Part shown: positions 1 to 11,075 of the stretch, piece after piece
Layout: every line of letters begins with the position of its first letter
How positions within the stretch are numbered: position 1 is the stretch's first letter
NCBI RefSeq assembly: GCF_000025345.1
Contig: NC_013757.1
Span: 4,154,001-4,218,000, forward strand
Origin: Geodermatophilus obscurus DSM 43160
GTDB lineage: Bacteria; Actinomycetota; Actinomycetes; Mycobacteriales; Geodermatophilaceae
Length of the DNA stretch: 64,000 nucleotides
Reading direction: 5' to 3'
Notes under the pieces: model-generated
Database searches by the model: none
What the model was told of the DNA's origin: nothing
Seen by the model: the letters and a program-made list of their open reading frames with translations, nothing else
Made by a program: the position numbers and the translations under genes

Positions 1-876
1 CGGGCGCAGCCGCTGCACGAACTCCACGCCGACGTGCTCGCCGTAGAGGTCGCCGTCGAAGTCGAGCAGGTACGCCTCGACGGTGCGCCGGGTGCCCTGG
101 AACGTGGGGTTGGTGCCGACCGAGATCGCCGCCGGCGAGGTGCTCACGCTGGCGCCGGTGCGTGGGTCGAGGATGACCAGCCCGCCGGCGTAGACGCCGT
201 CGGCCGGGATCGCGGTGAACGGCGGGGACTCCACGTTCGCGGTCGGGTAGCCCAGCTCCCGGCCGCGCCGGTCCCCGCGGACGACGACGCCCTCGATGCG
301 GTGCGGCCGGCCCAGCGCCCGTGCTGCCGAGACCATGTCCCCGGCGGCGACGCAGGCCCGGACGTAGGTCGAGGAGATGGTGATCTCCCCGTCGGCCGAG
401 GAGTCCCCGGCCAGCGGGACCGGCTCCACGGTGAACCCGAACCGGCGGCCCTCCTGGGCGAGCGTCGTGACCGTGCCCGCCGCGCGGTGGCCGTAGCTGA
501 AGTTCTCCCCCACCACCACCGAGGCGGCGTGCAGGTGCTCGACGAGCACGGTGTGGGTGAATGTCTCCGGGGACAGCCGCATGAACTCCGGCGTGAACGG
601 CAGCACGCACATCTCGTCGACGCCGAGCCCGGCGACCAGCTCGGCCTTGCGGTCCAGCGAGGTCAGGATCGCCGGGTGCGAGCCCGGGCGCACCACCTCG
701 GAGGGGTGCGGGTCGAAGGTGAGCAGCAGGCACGGCCGGTCCAGCGCGCGGGCGCGCGCCACGGCCGTGCCGATCAGCTGCTGGTGCCCCCGGTGGACGC
801 CGTCGTACATGCCGACGGTGACCACCGTGCGTCCCAGGTCCCCGGGGGTCGCCTCCAGCCCCCGCCACCGGCGCAC
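1..876 (-). CDS. ribF: Bifunctional riboflavin kinase/FAD synthetase (partial, C-terminus cut)
   Basis: Makes FMN and then FAD from riboflavin in the cytosol. Read leftward, the N-terminal nucleotidyltransferase part shows GMYDGVHRGHQ at residues 22-32 and later ISSTYVR. The riboflavin kinase part shows GYPTANV and, close to the window edge, FDGDLYGEHVGVEF. 292 codons are visible and the frame is open at base 1, so only the last few tens of residues are missing. The GTG start lies 20 bp after the ilvE stop with no clear ribosome binding site; it is chosen because no in-frame start lies between it and the ilvE stop. ribF near truB is the usual actinobacterial arrangement, here separated by ilvE and a monooxygenase gene. 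Confidence 0.95.
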   Translation of the reverse strand, partial: MRRWRGLEATPGDLGRTVVTVGMYDGVHRGHQQLIGTAVARARALDRPCLLLTFDPHPSEVVRPGSHPAILTSLDRKAELVAGLGVDEMCVLPFTPEFMRLSPETFTHTVLVEHLHAASVVVGENFSYGHRAAGTVTTLAQEGRRFGFTVEPVPLAGDSSADGEITISSTYVRACVAAGDMVSAARALGRPHRIEGVVVRGDRRGRELGYPTANVESPPFTAIPADGVYAGGLVILDPRTGASVSTSPAAISVGTNPTFQGTRRTVEAYLLDFDGDLYGEHVGVEFVQRLRP

Positions 877-895
877 GTCGACGCGTCCGGGCCGC

Positions 896-2035
896 TCAGG
901 CGACCCGGTGCAGCCAGCCGTGGGTGTCGGGCACCCGGCCGTGCTGGATGTCGAGCAGGTGCTCCCGCAGCCGCATGGTGAGCGGGCCGGGCTCGCCGTC
1001 GCCGACGGTGAAGTCGCCGGTGCGCGCCTTCACCTCGCCGACCGGGGTGATGACCGCCGCGGTGCCGCAGGCGAACGTCTCGGTGACGGTGCCGTCGGCG
1101 ACGCCGGAGCGCCACTCCTCCACGCTGAACTTCCGCTCGCTCACCCGGTGGCCCATCTCGCGGGCGACGGTGATCAGCGAGTCGCGGGTGATGCCGGGCA
1201 GCAGGGTGCCGGTGAGCTCGGGGGTGACCAGCTCGGCGTCGTCCCCGGAGCCGAGGACGAAGAACAGGTTCATCCCGCCCATCTCCTCGACGTAGCGCTT
1301 CTCCACCGCGTCGAGCCAGACGACCTGGTCGCAGCCGGCGTCGATCGCCTGCTCCTGGGCCAGCAGGCTGGCGGCGTAGTTGCCGGCGCACTTGACGTCG
1401 CCGGTGCCGCCGGGGGCGGCGCGGATGTAGTCCTCCGACAGGTACACCGACACCGGGTGGACGCCGCGCGGGAAGTAGGCGCCGGCCGGGCTGGCGATGA
1501 CCAGGAACAGGTACTCGTGCGCCGGGCGGACGCCGAGGAAGGGCTCGGTCGCCAGCTGGTAGGGGCGCAGGTACAGGGTCTGGTCGGGGCCGGTGGGCAC
1601 CCAGTCGCGGTCGGCCTCGACCAGCGCGTCGACGGCGGCGATGAAGGCCTCCTCGGGCACCGGCGGCATGGCCAGCCGCTTGGCCCCGCGGACGAAGCGG
1701 GCGGCGTTGGCCTCGGGCCGGAAGGTGGCCACGCTGCCGTCGGGCTGGGCGTAGGCCTTGAGGCCCTCGAAGATCGACTGCGCGTAGTGCAGCGCGGCGG
1801 TCGCCGGGTCGACCTGCAGCGGCGCGTACTGCGTCAGCCGGGCGTCGTACCAGCCCTCCCCGGCCCGGTAGCGCGCGACGAACATCGAGTCGGTGAAGTA
1901 CCGGCCGAAGCCCGGGTCGGCCAGCAGCGCGTCCCGCTCCGCGGCGGGACGACGGCGCACGTCCTCCACGACCACCGGCACACCCTCGGTGAAGACCCGG
2001 GGAGAAGTACGGCTGTCGGCGAGCGTGTCGGTCAT
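896..2035 (-). CDS. ilvE: Branched-chain amino acid aminotransferase
   Basis: PLP-dependent transaminase for the last step of leucine, isoleucine and valine synthesis (and the first of their breakdown). 379 residues, normal for the actinobacterial fold-type IV enzyme. Visible motifs are HYAQSIFEGLKAY near residue 90, the lysine in GDVKCAGNYAASL near residue 214 that should carry PLP, and EEMGGMNLFFV. A GTG three codons upstream (2044) is an alternative start; the ATG is preferred because GGTGGGAG lies just before it. It is followed by ribF after 20 bp and may be co-transcribed with it. No leader peptide or T-box was recognised in the 110 bp upstream. Confidence 0.95.
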   Translation of the reverse strand: MTDTLADSRTSPRVFTEGVPVVVEDVRRRPAAERDALLADPGFGRYFTDSMFVARYRAGEGWYDARLTQYAPLQVDPATAALHYAQSIFEGLKAYAQPDGSVATFRPEANAARFVRGAKRLAMPPVPEEAFIAAVDALVEADRDWVPTGPDQTLYLRPYQLATEPFLGVRPAHEYLFLVIASPAGAYFPRGVHPVSVYLSEDYIRAAPGGTGDVKCAGNYAASLLAQEQAIDAGCDQVVWLDAVEKRYVEEMGGMNLFFVLGSGDDAELVTPELTGTLLPGITRDSLITVAREMGHRVSERKFSVEEWRSGVADGTVTETFACGTAAVITPVGEVKARTGDFTVGDGEPGPLTMRLREHLLDIQHGRVPDTHGWLHRVA

Positions 2036-2145
2036 GGCTCCCACCTGCGGCGTGCGCGGATCCGAGGGGCGGCCCGGCAGCTGCCGGACCGCCCGCCCAC
2101 CCTAGCTCCGCCGCCCCGGGGTCCGGCGGCGACCGTCGCGGACGG

Positions 2146-2469
2146 TCACGGCCGGTCGGGCGCCGCGCTCTCGATCACCTCGTAGGACCACAGGTGCGAG
2201 GAGTTGCTGGCGGCCGGCGCCAGCTCGGACCCGCCGCCCTCGTGGGCCCGCGCGAAGTCCTGCCCGGACTCCCACACCCGGTAGGCCTCCTCGCTCTCCC
2301 ACCGGGTGTAGACGAGGTACTGGTCGGTGCCCTCCACGGGGCGCAGCAGCTCGAACCACTCGAAGCCCGGGGTGCTCTCCACCGCACCGGCACGACCCTT
2401 GAACCGTTCCTCGAACCGCTCCTGCTTGTCCTTGGGCACGGTGATCGCGTTGATCTTGACGACGCTCAT
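2146..2469 (-). CDS. MhuD/IsdG-like heme-degrading monooxygenase (ABM domain)
   Basis: A 107-residue single ABM-fold protein very similar from memory to mycobacterial MhuD, which opens heme and releases iron in the cytosol. N7, W66 and H76 match the MhuD catalytic Asn7, Trp66 and heme-ligand His75 in position and context (VVKINAI at the N-terminus, YRVWESG, FARAHEGG). The ATG start gives the same N-terminus as MhuD. It is divergent from the HAD gene across 78 bp, which must hold both promoters, and is followed by ilvE after about 110 bp. A related quinol or antibiotic monooxygenase cannot be excluded, but the residue match argues for heme. Confidence 0.85.
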   Translation of the reverse strand: MSVVKINAITVPKDKQERFEERFKGRAGAVESTPGFEWFELLRPVEGTDQYLVYTRWESEEAYRVWESGQDFARAHEGGGSELAPAASNSSHLWSYEVIESAAPDRP

Positions 2470-2547
2470 GGACGCCGCATTCCCGGCGGGGCGGCCGGTC
2501 AATCCCGCGACCCTGCGGACCGGTCGGCCGCGGGCGAGGATGTCGCG

Positions 2548-3237
2548 ATGACCGATGCCGCACCGGCGCCGAGGCCCGGCGTCCTCCTCGACGTCGACGG
2601 CACGCTGCTGGACACCAACTACCTGCAGGTCCTCGCCTGGTGGCAGGCCTTCCGGGACACCGGCCACCCCGAGGTGTCGATGGCCGACTGCCACCGCGCC
2701 ATCGGCATCGGCAGCGCCGAGCTGGTCACCCACCTGCTGGGGGACGACGCCGCCGACACCGAGGAGGTCGTCGAGGCGAAGGGCCGGCGCTACGAGCCGC
2801 TGCGGGAGCTGGTCGTCCCCTTCTCCCGCGTGGACCAGCTGCTCGCCGCGTGCCGTGAGCAGGAGCTGGCCGTGGTGCTGGCGACCAGCGGCATGGGGTC
2901 CGACCTGGAGTGGATGGTGCCGGCGATCGGGGGCGAGGACGTGGTCGACGGGGCCACCACGTCGGCCGACGTCGAGTCGGCCAAGCCCGCGCCGGACCTG
3001 CTGCAGACCGCCGCCGCGCCCCACGGCCTCGACACCGGGCGCACGGTCGCGGTCGGCGACACGATCTGGGACGTGCGGGCGGCGCGGGACGCAGGACTGC
3101 CCTGCATCGCGCTGACCTGCGGCGGCATCTCCCGGGCCGAGCTGGAGGAGGCCGGCGCCGACGAGGTCTACGACGACCCGGCCGACCTGCTCGCGCACCT
3201 CGACGACTCGCTCATCGGCCGGGTGGCGCGCGGCTGA
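2548..3237 (+). CDS. HAD-family hydrolase (phosphoglycolate phosphatase-like)
   Basis: A 229-residue haloacid dehalogenase-superfamily phosphatase. Motif I is DVDGTLLDTN near residue 15, with the nucleophile Asp and the acid Asp both present. Motif II is the Thr/Ser region VVLATSGM near residue 110, the Lys is in ESAKPAPD, and motif IV is VGDTIWDVRAA. The helical cap after motif I is of the PGP/beta-phosphoglucomutase type, so a small sugar or carboxylic phosphate is the expected substrate; the exact one cannot be read. The ATG is preceded by GAGGA at a good distance. It ends against truB in a tail-to-tail arrangement, with a structured repeat filling the gap. Confidence 0.85.
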   Translation: MTDAAPAPRPGVLLDVDGTLLDTNYLQVLAWWQAFRDTGHPEVSMADCHRAIGIGSAELVTHLLGDDAADTEEVVEAKGRRYEPLRELVVPFSRVDQLLAACREQELAVVLATSGMGSDLEWMVPAIGGEDVVDGATTSADVESAKPAPDLLQTAAAPHGLDTGRTVAVGDTIWDVRAARDAGLPCIALTCGGISRAELEEAGADEVYDDPADLLAHLDDSLIGRVARG

Positions 3238-3242
3238 AAAGA

Positions 3243-3298
3243 GGACCCCCTTGTCCCCCACCGCTCGCAAGCTCGTGGCGGGACCCTGCAAGGGGGCC
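3243..3298 (+). repeat. Structured intergenic repeat, copy 1
   Basis: Sits between the convergent HAD and truB genes, starting 5 bp after the HAD stop. The arms GGaCCCCCTTG and CAAGGGGGCC pair almost perfectly, and the centre carries CTCGCAAGCTCG. From its position it could end transcription from both sides. Member of the family described in the findings. Confidence 0.85.
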
Positions 3299-3310
3299 GG
3301 AGTCCGCTTC

Positions 3311-4225
3311 CTAGCCGGTCGGGAAGCCCACGGCGACGCGGGCGGTGGCACCGGCGTCCTCGACCAGGGCGACCAGTCGGTCCGCGCCGTCCAGCGCGGC
3401 GTGCAGGCCGGGGGTGCCGGTGGCGGGGATCCGCTGCCCGTACCCGAGGGCGCGCGCCTCCTCCTCGGTCAGCGTCCGCACCGGGAAGACGGCGCGGGCG
3501 GCGTCGGTGAGGCCGAGCACCCCCGCTCCCCCACCGGCGGCCAGTGCCTGCCCGGCCTCCTCGACCGCCGCGGCCTCGGTCACCGAGAACGGGCCGGAGG
3601 CGGTGCGGCGCAGCGCGGTGAGGTGCCCGCCCACGCCGAGGGCGGCGCCGGCGTCGCGCGCGATCGCGCGGACGTAGGTGCCGGCGGTGCACGAAACGGT
3701 CACGTCGACGTCCACCAGGTCCGGCGCGGGGCGGGTGACGCGGTGGACGTCGAGCCGGTGGACGGTCACCGCCCGCGGCTCCAGCACCACCTCCTCGCCG
3801 GCGCGCACCCGGTCGTAGGAGCGGCGGCCGGCGACCTTCACCGCGCTCACCGACGAGGGCACCTGCAGCAGCGGGCCGGTCTGCGCGGCCAGGGCGGCGG
3901 TGACGGCGTCGTCATCGAGGTGCCCGGCCGGGGTGGTGACGAGGACCTCGCCCTCGCGGTCGTCGGTGACGGTGGTCTGGCCGAGGCGGATGGTCGCCTC
4001 GTAGGTCTTGTCGTGCCCGCCGACGTGGCCGAGCAGCCGGGTCGCCGTCCCGACGCCGAGGACCAGCAGGCCGGTGGCCATCGGGTCGAGCGTGCCGGCG
4101 TGGCCGACCCGGCGGACCGAGAGCACCCGCCGGGCGCGGGCGACGACGTCGTGCGAGGTCATGCCGCCGGGCTTGTCGACCAGCAGCAGGCCCGGGGGGA
4201 CGTCGGCGTCCTGGCGGCTACCCAT
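3311..4225 (-). CDS. truB: tRNA pseudouridine(55) synthase
   Basis: Converts U55 of the T-loop of tRNAs to pseudouridine. 304 residues. The N-terminal LLVDKPGGMTSHDVV and the catalytic-Asp motif GHAGTLDPMATG (Asp near residue 47) are intact, followed by KTYEATIRLG and the C-terminal PUA-like region. The ATG start precedes the first conserved motif by about 12 residues. It lies about 24 bp downstream of the MATE gene and belongs to the long leftward ribosome-maturation block. Confidence 0.97.
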   Translation of the reverse strand: MGSRQDADVPPGLLLVDKPGGMTSHDVVARARRVLSVRRVGHAGTLDPMATGLLVLGVGTATRLLGHVGGHDKTYEATIRLGQTTVTDDREGEVLVTTPAGHLDDDAVTAALAAQTGPLLQVPSSVSAVKVAGRRSYDRVRAGEEVVLEPRAVTVHRLDVHRVTRPAPDLVDVDVTVSCTAGTYVRAIARDAGAALGVGGHLTALRRTASGPFSVTEAAAVEEAGQALAAGGGAGVLGLTDAARAVFPVRTLTEEEARALGYGQRIPATGTPGLHAALDGADRLVALVEDAGATARVAVGFPTG

Positions 4226-4249
4226 CGGCTCGGCTCCGCCCTCGTCTGC

Positions 4250-5644
4250 TCACGCCGCCACCGTGCCAGGCGCGTGCAGCCAGCGATCCCCCGCCACCCG
4301 GACCAGCACACCGACCAGCCGGAGCGCGATGAACAGGGTCAGACCGGTCCACACGCCGGCCAGCCCCCAGCCCAGCGGGACGGCGGCCAGCGACAGCGGC
4401 ACGAAGCCGACCAGGGCCGCTCCGATGGTCACCGTGCGCAGGTAGCCGACGTCGCCGGCACCCATCAGCACGCCGTCCAGGGCGAACACGACGCCGGCCA
4501 GCGGCTGCACCCCGGCGAGGAACCACCACGCCACGGCGGCCTGCGCGAGGACCGCGGGGTCGTCGGTGAACAGCGGCAGCACCAGCGGGCGCAGCGCCAG
4601 CAGCACGCCGGCGACCACGACGCCCGTGCCCAGGCCCCAGAGGGTGACCCGGCGAGCGGTGTCGCGGGCGGCGTCGGGGCGAGCCGCGCCGAGCGCCTGG
4701 CCGACGAGGGTCTGCGCGGCGATGGCGTAGGCGTCGAGCACCAGGGCGAGGAAGAAGAACAGCTGGACGGCGATCTGGTGCGCGCCCAGCTCGGCGGTGC
4801 CGGCGCGGGCGACGACCCCGGTCGCGATCAGGAACGCCACCTGCAGCACGGCGGCGCGCAGCAGCAGGTCGCGGCCGATGACCAGCTGCGCCCGCAGCGC
4901 GGCGAGCCGGGGTCGCCACGAGACGTCCTCACGCAGGACGGCGCGGACGAACAGCGCGGCGGTGAGCGCCTGGCCGGCCACGTTGGCCACGGCCGAGCCG
5001 ACCAGGCCGAGGCCCACCGGGTGCACCAGCAGCGGGCAGAGGACCAGGCTGGCCGAGCTGCCGACGAGCACGTAGCGCATCGGGCGGCGCAGCTCCTGCA
5101 CCCCGCGCAGCCAGCCGTTGCCGGCCAGGGAGACCAGCAGCAGCGGCGCACCGAGGGAGGCCACGCGCAGCCAGCTCTCCCCCGCCGCCGCGACCGGTCC
5201 GTCGCCGCCGGCGAGCAGCCGGGTGAGCGGGCCGGCGAGGAGCTGGAACAGCAGGAGCACCGCCAGGCCGAGCGCGAGCGCCAGCCAGGTGGCCTGCACG
5301 CCCTCGGCGACCGCACCCGCCCGGTCCCCGGCACCGGCGCGGCGGGCGGCGCGGGCGGTGGTGCCGTAGGCGAGGAAGTTCAGCAGTGCGGCGGCCCAGG
5401 CCAGCAACCCGCCGCCGACGGCGAGCCCGCCCAGCGCGACGGTGCCCAGGTTGCCGACGACCGCGGTGTCGACCAGCAGGTAGAGCGGCTCCGCGGCCAG
5501 CACGACCAGCGCCGGAGCGGCGAGGGCCAGCACCGAGGGGGCGCGAGCGGTGAGCCCCGCCGGACCGCGGGCACCGCGGCGCGGGGGGCGGAGCCCTCCC
5601 GACGCGGTGCCCGGGTCGGGCTCAGCGCCCGTCGGGGACGGCAC
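4250..5644 (-). CDS. MATE family efflux transporter (DinF-like)
   Basis: A multidrug and toxin extrusion family membrane protein with twelve predicted hydrophobic segments, starting with SVLALAAPALVVLAAEPLYL. It is expected to exchange cations for organic substrates at the cytoplasmic membrane. The AEPLYLLVDTAVVGNLG stretch is typical of the DinF branch that follows nrnA in actinobacteria (the Rv2836c position). The start is uncertain: a GTG at 5644, overlapping the nrnA end by 23 bp, gives 464 residues; the next GTG (5533) would begin inside the first membrane segment. I chose the longer form. Confidence 0.85.
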   Translation of the reverse strand: MPSPTGAEPDPGTASGGLRPPRRGARGPAGLTARAPSVLALAAPALVVLAAEPLYLLVDTAVVGNLGTVALGGLAVGGGLLAWAAALLNFLAYGTTARAARRAGAGDRAGAVAEGVQATWLALALGLAVLLLFQLLAGPLTRLLAGGDGPVAAAGESWLRVASLGAPLLLVSLAGNGWLRGVQELRRPMRYVLVGSSASLVLCPLLVHPVGLGLVGSAVANVAGQALTAALFVRAVLREDVSWRPRLAALRAQLVIGRDLLLRAAVLQVAFLIATGVVARAGTAELGAHQIAVQLFFFLALVLDAYAIAAQTLVGQALGAARPDAARDTARRVTLWGLGTGVVVAGVLLALRPLVLPLFTDDPAVLAQAAVAWWFLAGVQPLAGVVFALDGVLMGAGDVGYLRTVTIGAALVGFVPLSLAAVPLGWGLAGVWTGLTLFIALRLVGVLVRVAGDRWLHAPGTVAA

Positions 5645-6695
5645 CTGGACGCGGGGCGAGGCCGGAGGCCGACGATGTGCACAGCTCCCGGCGCAGGCGG
5701 ACCATCGTCGTCTCGCGGTCCTCGTGCGAGGTGAAGCCGGCGGCGGCGCGGTGGCCGCCACCACCCAGGGCCATGGCGACGCGGGCGACGTCGGTGGCGC
5801 CGCGGGAGCGCAGCGACACCGACCAGGTGCCGTCGTCCTGGCCCTTGAGCACGCAGGCCACATCGGCCTCCTGGGTGGAGCGGACGACGTCGACCAGCGC
5901 CTCGAGCTGCTCACCGGGCAGGCCGTGCTCGGCGGCCTCCGCGGTGCTCGACCAGGTCCACACCAGGCCGGCGCCGACCTCGGTCTCCAGCACGGCGCGG
6001 CCGGCGACGACCGAGAGCAGCCCCAGCCAACCGAACGGCGCGGTGTCGAACAGCCGCTGGCTGATCGTGGCGTGGTCGATGCCGGTGGCCAGCAGCCGGG
6101 CGGCGAGGTGGTGGGTGTCCGGGCGGGTGTTGCCGAACCGGAAGGACCCGGTGTCGGCGGTCAGCCCGGCGTAGAGGCAGGTGGCCAGCCGCTCGTCGAG
6201 GTGGACGCCGAGGCCGTCGAGCAGGTCGGCCACGAGGGCGACCGTCGCCGGTGCGGCGGGGTCGACGACACGGACGTCGCCGAAGCCGGGGTTGCTCGCG
6301 TGGTGGTCGACGACCACGGACGTGGCCGCGCCCTCCAGGAGTGCGGCCAGCTCGCCCAGCCGGCCGGGCGAGGCGGCGTCGAGGCTCACGAAGATGTCCG
6401 GGGACGCCGGCACCGCCGACGAGGGCACCAGCCCCTCGGCTCCCGGCAGCCAGGCCAGCGACGCCGGCAGGGTGAACGGGTCGGGGAAGGTGGTTAGCAC
6501 GCGGGCGCCGCGGCGCCGCAGCCCCTCGGCGAGAGCCAGCGTGCTGCCCAGCGCGTCGGCGTCGGGCTGCACGTGCCCGGAGAGGACGACGGTGGCCCGG
6601 GCCGCCGCCGCCTCGGCGAGGACGGCGGCGGCCCGGTCGGTCGGATGGGTGCCCGGCGGGCGGGACCCGGCGCCTCGCGGGAGGGAGACGGTCAC
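5622..6695 (-). CDS. nrnA: Bifunctional oligoribonuclease and PAP phosphatase NrnA
   Basis: DHH-family phosphoesterase that degrades nanoRNA and dephosphorylates 3'-phosphoadenosine 5'-phosphate; relatives also act on cyclic dinucleotide products. 357 residues. Motifs in order: SGHVQPDADALGS (metal-binding Asp residues), VSLDAA, VVVDHHASNPGFGD (the DHH triad), and the C-terminal DHHA1 glycine motif GGGGHRAAAGF. The GTG start shares a GTGA overlap with the stop of the small acidic protein upstream, so translation is probably coupled. Rv2837c is the mycobacterial equivalent in the same position after rbfA. Confidence 0.93.
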   Translation of the reverse strand: MTVSLPRGAGSRPPGTHPTDRAAAVLAEAAAARATVVLSGHVQPDADALGSTLALAEGLRRRGARVLTTFPDPFTLPASLAWLPGAEGLVPSSAVPASPDIFVSLDAASPGRLGELAALLEGAATSVVVDHHASNPGFGDVRVVDPAAPATVALVADLLDGLGVHLDERLATCLYAGLTADTGSFRFGNTRPDTHHLAARLLATGIDHATISQRLFDTAPFGWLGLLSVVAGRAVLETEVGAGLVWTWSSTAEAAEHGLPGEQLEALVDVVRSTQEADVACVLKGQDDGTWSVSLRSRGATDVARVAMALGGGGHRAAAGFTSHEDRETTMVRLRRELCTSSASGLAPRPGAVPDGR

Positions 6696-6934
6696 GACCC
6701 CGGGCCGGGGTCGGCGACCGGGGACGCGTTCTCCTCCTCGGTCACCAGCCCGCCGCCGACCGGATAGCCCTGACCGTCGTCGGGCTCGTCGGAGGCGATG
6801 CTCGGCGCCTCGCCGATCTCGCCGCGCTTGCCGCCCCGCGTCGGGTCGCCGGCGTCCGGCTCGGGACGTCCGCCGAGCTCGGAGCGGCCCTGCCCCTCGT
6901 CCGGCAGGTTCGGGTCGGGGTCGTTCTCGCTCAT
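6692..6934 (-). CDS. Small acidic hypothetical protein between rbfA and nrnA
   Basis: An 80-residue hydrophilic protein rich in Asp, Glu, Gly and Pro, with no hydrophobic segment and no recognised domain; probably disordered. It is locked between rbfA and nrnA by 4-bp overlaps on both sides: its ATG overlaps the rbfA stop and its stop overlaps the nrnA GTG. That makes it very likely to be translated and co-expressed with both. Composition ([20 protein letters not shown]) gives no hint of function. A role in ribosome maturation or RNA turnover would be guilt by association only. Confidence 0.7.
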   Translation of the reverse strand: MSENDPDPNLPDEGQGRSELGGRPEPDAGDPTRGGKRGEIGEAPSIASDEPDDGQGYPVGGGLVTEEENASPVADPGPGS

Positions 6935-7446
6935 GAGACGCTCCTGCTCCGGGTGGGCTCGTCGGCGATGTCATCGGCAGTCCCGCCGGCGGACCGGTCC
7001 TCGGCGGAGTCGTCCTCGTCGTCGTCCTCGGGGGCACGGCGGTAGGGGTCGGCGTCGCCGGCGTACGTGGCCCCCGCGCGGATGCGGGCCAGCTCGGCGT
7101 CGGCGTGCCGGACCCGCTCGAGCGCCTCGTCGAGCTCGCGGGCGGTGTCGGGCACGTGGTCGGCGACGAAGGCGAGCGTGGGCACGAACTTGATGCCCGT
7201 CTGCTTGCCCACGGTGGACCGCAGCACGCCGGTGGCCGACGCGAGCGCCCTGGCGGAGTCCTCGACCTGGGTGGCGTCGCCGTAGACGGTGTAGAAGACC
7301 GTCGCCTCGCGCAGGTCGCTGGTCACCCGGGCGTCGGTGACGGTCACCATGCCCAGGCGCGGGTCCTTGATCTGGGACTCGATCGCGGCGGAGACGATCT
7401 GGCGGATGCGCACCGCGAGCTTGCGGGCGCGGGCCGGGTCGGCCAT
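6931..7446 (-). CDS. rbfA: 30S ribosome-binding factor A
   Basis: KH-fold assembly factor that binds the 30S subunit during 16S rRNA 5'-end maturation and cold adaptation. 171 residues: the conserved domain covers residues 1-115 ([40 protein letters not shown]) and is followed by an acidic, poorly conserved tail of about 50 residues. It starts with ATG at the expected N-terminus. The gap of 123 bp to the DUF503 gene upstream holds a copy of the structured repeat. Confidence 0.97.
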   Translation of the reverse strand: MADPARARKLAVRIRQIVSAAIESQIKDPRLGMVTVTDARVTSDLREATVFYTVYGDATQVEDSARALASATGVLRSTVGKQTGIKFVPTLAFVADHVPDTARELDEALERVRHADAELARIRAGATYAGDADPYRRAPEDDDEDDSAEDRSAGGTADDIADEPTRSRSVS

Positions 7447-7513
7447 CGGACCTCCGTGGGTCGGGGCGTCACGAGGTGGACGCCGGGTTGCTGGGACATG
7501 GGCCGCGGCGGTC

Positions 7514-7567
7514 GGCTTCCTCGCAGGGGCCCGCGGCGAGCTCGCGAGTCGTGGGGCGAGGGGGTCC
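7514..7567 (-). repeat. Structured intergenic repeat, copy 2
   Basis: Starts immediately after the TAG stop of the DUF503 gene (TAGAAGGACC on the minus strand). The core is CTCGCGAGCTCG, and the arms GGaCCCCCTCG and CGAGGAAGCC pair at CCTCG/CGAGG. It lies between DUF503 and rbfA, both minus. Confidence 0.85.
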
Positions 7568-7569
7568 TT

Positions 7570-7866
7570 CTACTGATCGGTGTCGCTGAACAGCTGCCGG
7601 TGCGTCGAGAGCAGCGTCACCTCCGGCCGCTCGGCCAGCAACCGCTCGCAGGCGTCGAGGACGTCGGTCACCTGACCGGCGTCCCCGGCGACGGTGGCCA
7701 CCCCGACCTGCACGCGGCGGTGCAGGTCCTGGTCGCCGACCTCGGCGGCGGCCACGGCGTACCGGCGCCGCAGCTCGGCCACGATCGGCCGGACGACGGC
7801 GCGCTTGCCCTTGAGCGAGTGCACGTCGCCCAGCAGCAGGTCAGCGGTGAGCGCGCCGGTGAACAC
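7570..7866 (-). CDS. DUF503 family protein
   Basis: A 98-residue protein of the DUF503 (YlxP-like) family, which sits between infB and rbfA in many bacteria; its biochemical role is not established. The conserved parts GALTADLLLGDVHSLKGKR and VGDQDLHRRVQVGVATV are present. The start is a GTG at 7866 next to the end of a structured repeat, and the purine-rich AAGGGGG acting as ribosome binding site lies inside that repeat. It is 146 bp from infB, far more than the usual tight spacing, because of the repeat insertion. Confidence 0.88.
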   Translation of the reverse strand: MFTGALTADLLLGDVHSLKGKRAVVRPIVAELRRRYAVAAAEVGDQDLHRRVQVGVATVAGDAGQVTDVLDACERLLAERPEVTLLSTHRQLFSDTDQ

Positions 7867-7871
7867 CGGGA

Positions 7872-7895
7872 GGACCCCCTTCTCCCCACTGCTCG
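7872..7895 (+). repeat. Truncated structured repeat, copy 3a
   Basis: The 5' half only (GGACCCCCT, CCCCACTGCTCG) of the repeat, directly abutting the full copy 3b. The complement of its outer edge supplies the GGGGG ribosome binding site of the DUF503 gene. Confidence 0.7.
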
Positions 7896-7900
7896 TAGAA

Positions 7901-7954
7901 GGACCCCCTCCTCGCCACCCCTCGCAGGCTCGGGGCGGGACCCGGGAGGGGGCC
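7901..7954 (+). repeat. Structured intergenic repeat, copy 3b
   Basis: A full copy between infB and DUF503, oriented against both genes. The arms CCCCCTCC and GGAGGGGG pair without mismatch, flanked by GG/CC; the core is CTCGCAGGCTCG. It is preceded by TAGAA, like the stop-proximal copies, although no gene ends here. Confidence 0.85.
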
Positions 7955-8012
7955 TCGTCGGGCACACCGCGCCGGCCGCGGCCGGGGGGTACCCGGCCGC
8001 GGCCGTCGCGGA

Positions 8013-11009
<2,997 letters not shown>

Positions 11010-11075
11010 GGATCTCCTCTTGTGAGGCCGGCGGCTTGCCCGCGCGACCTCGTCGTCAGTACTGCATGTGGCTGG

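Noticed and set aside
3251-5734. An 827-codon plus-strand open frame opposite truB and the MATE gene
   Set aside because: Antisense to two recognisable genes; the translation is Gln/Gly/Arg-rich shadow sequence typical of high-GC DNA.
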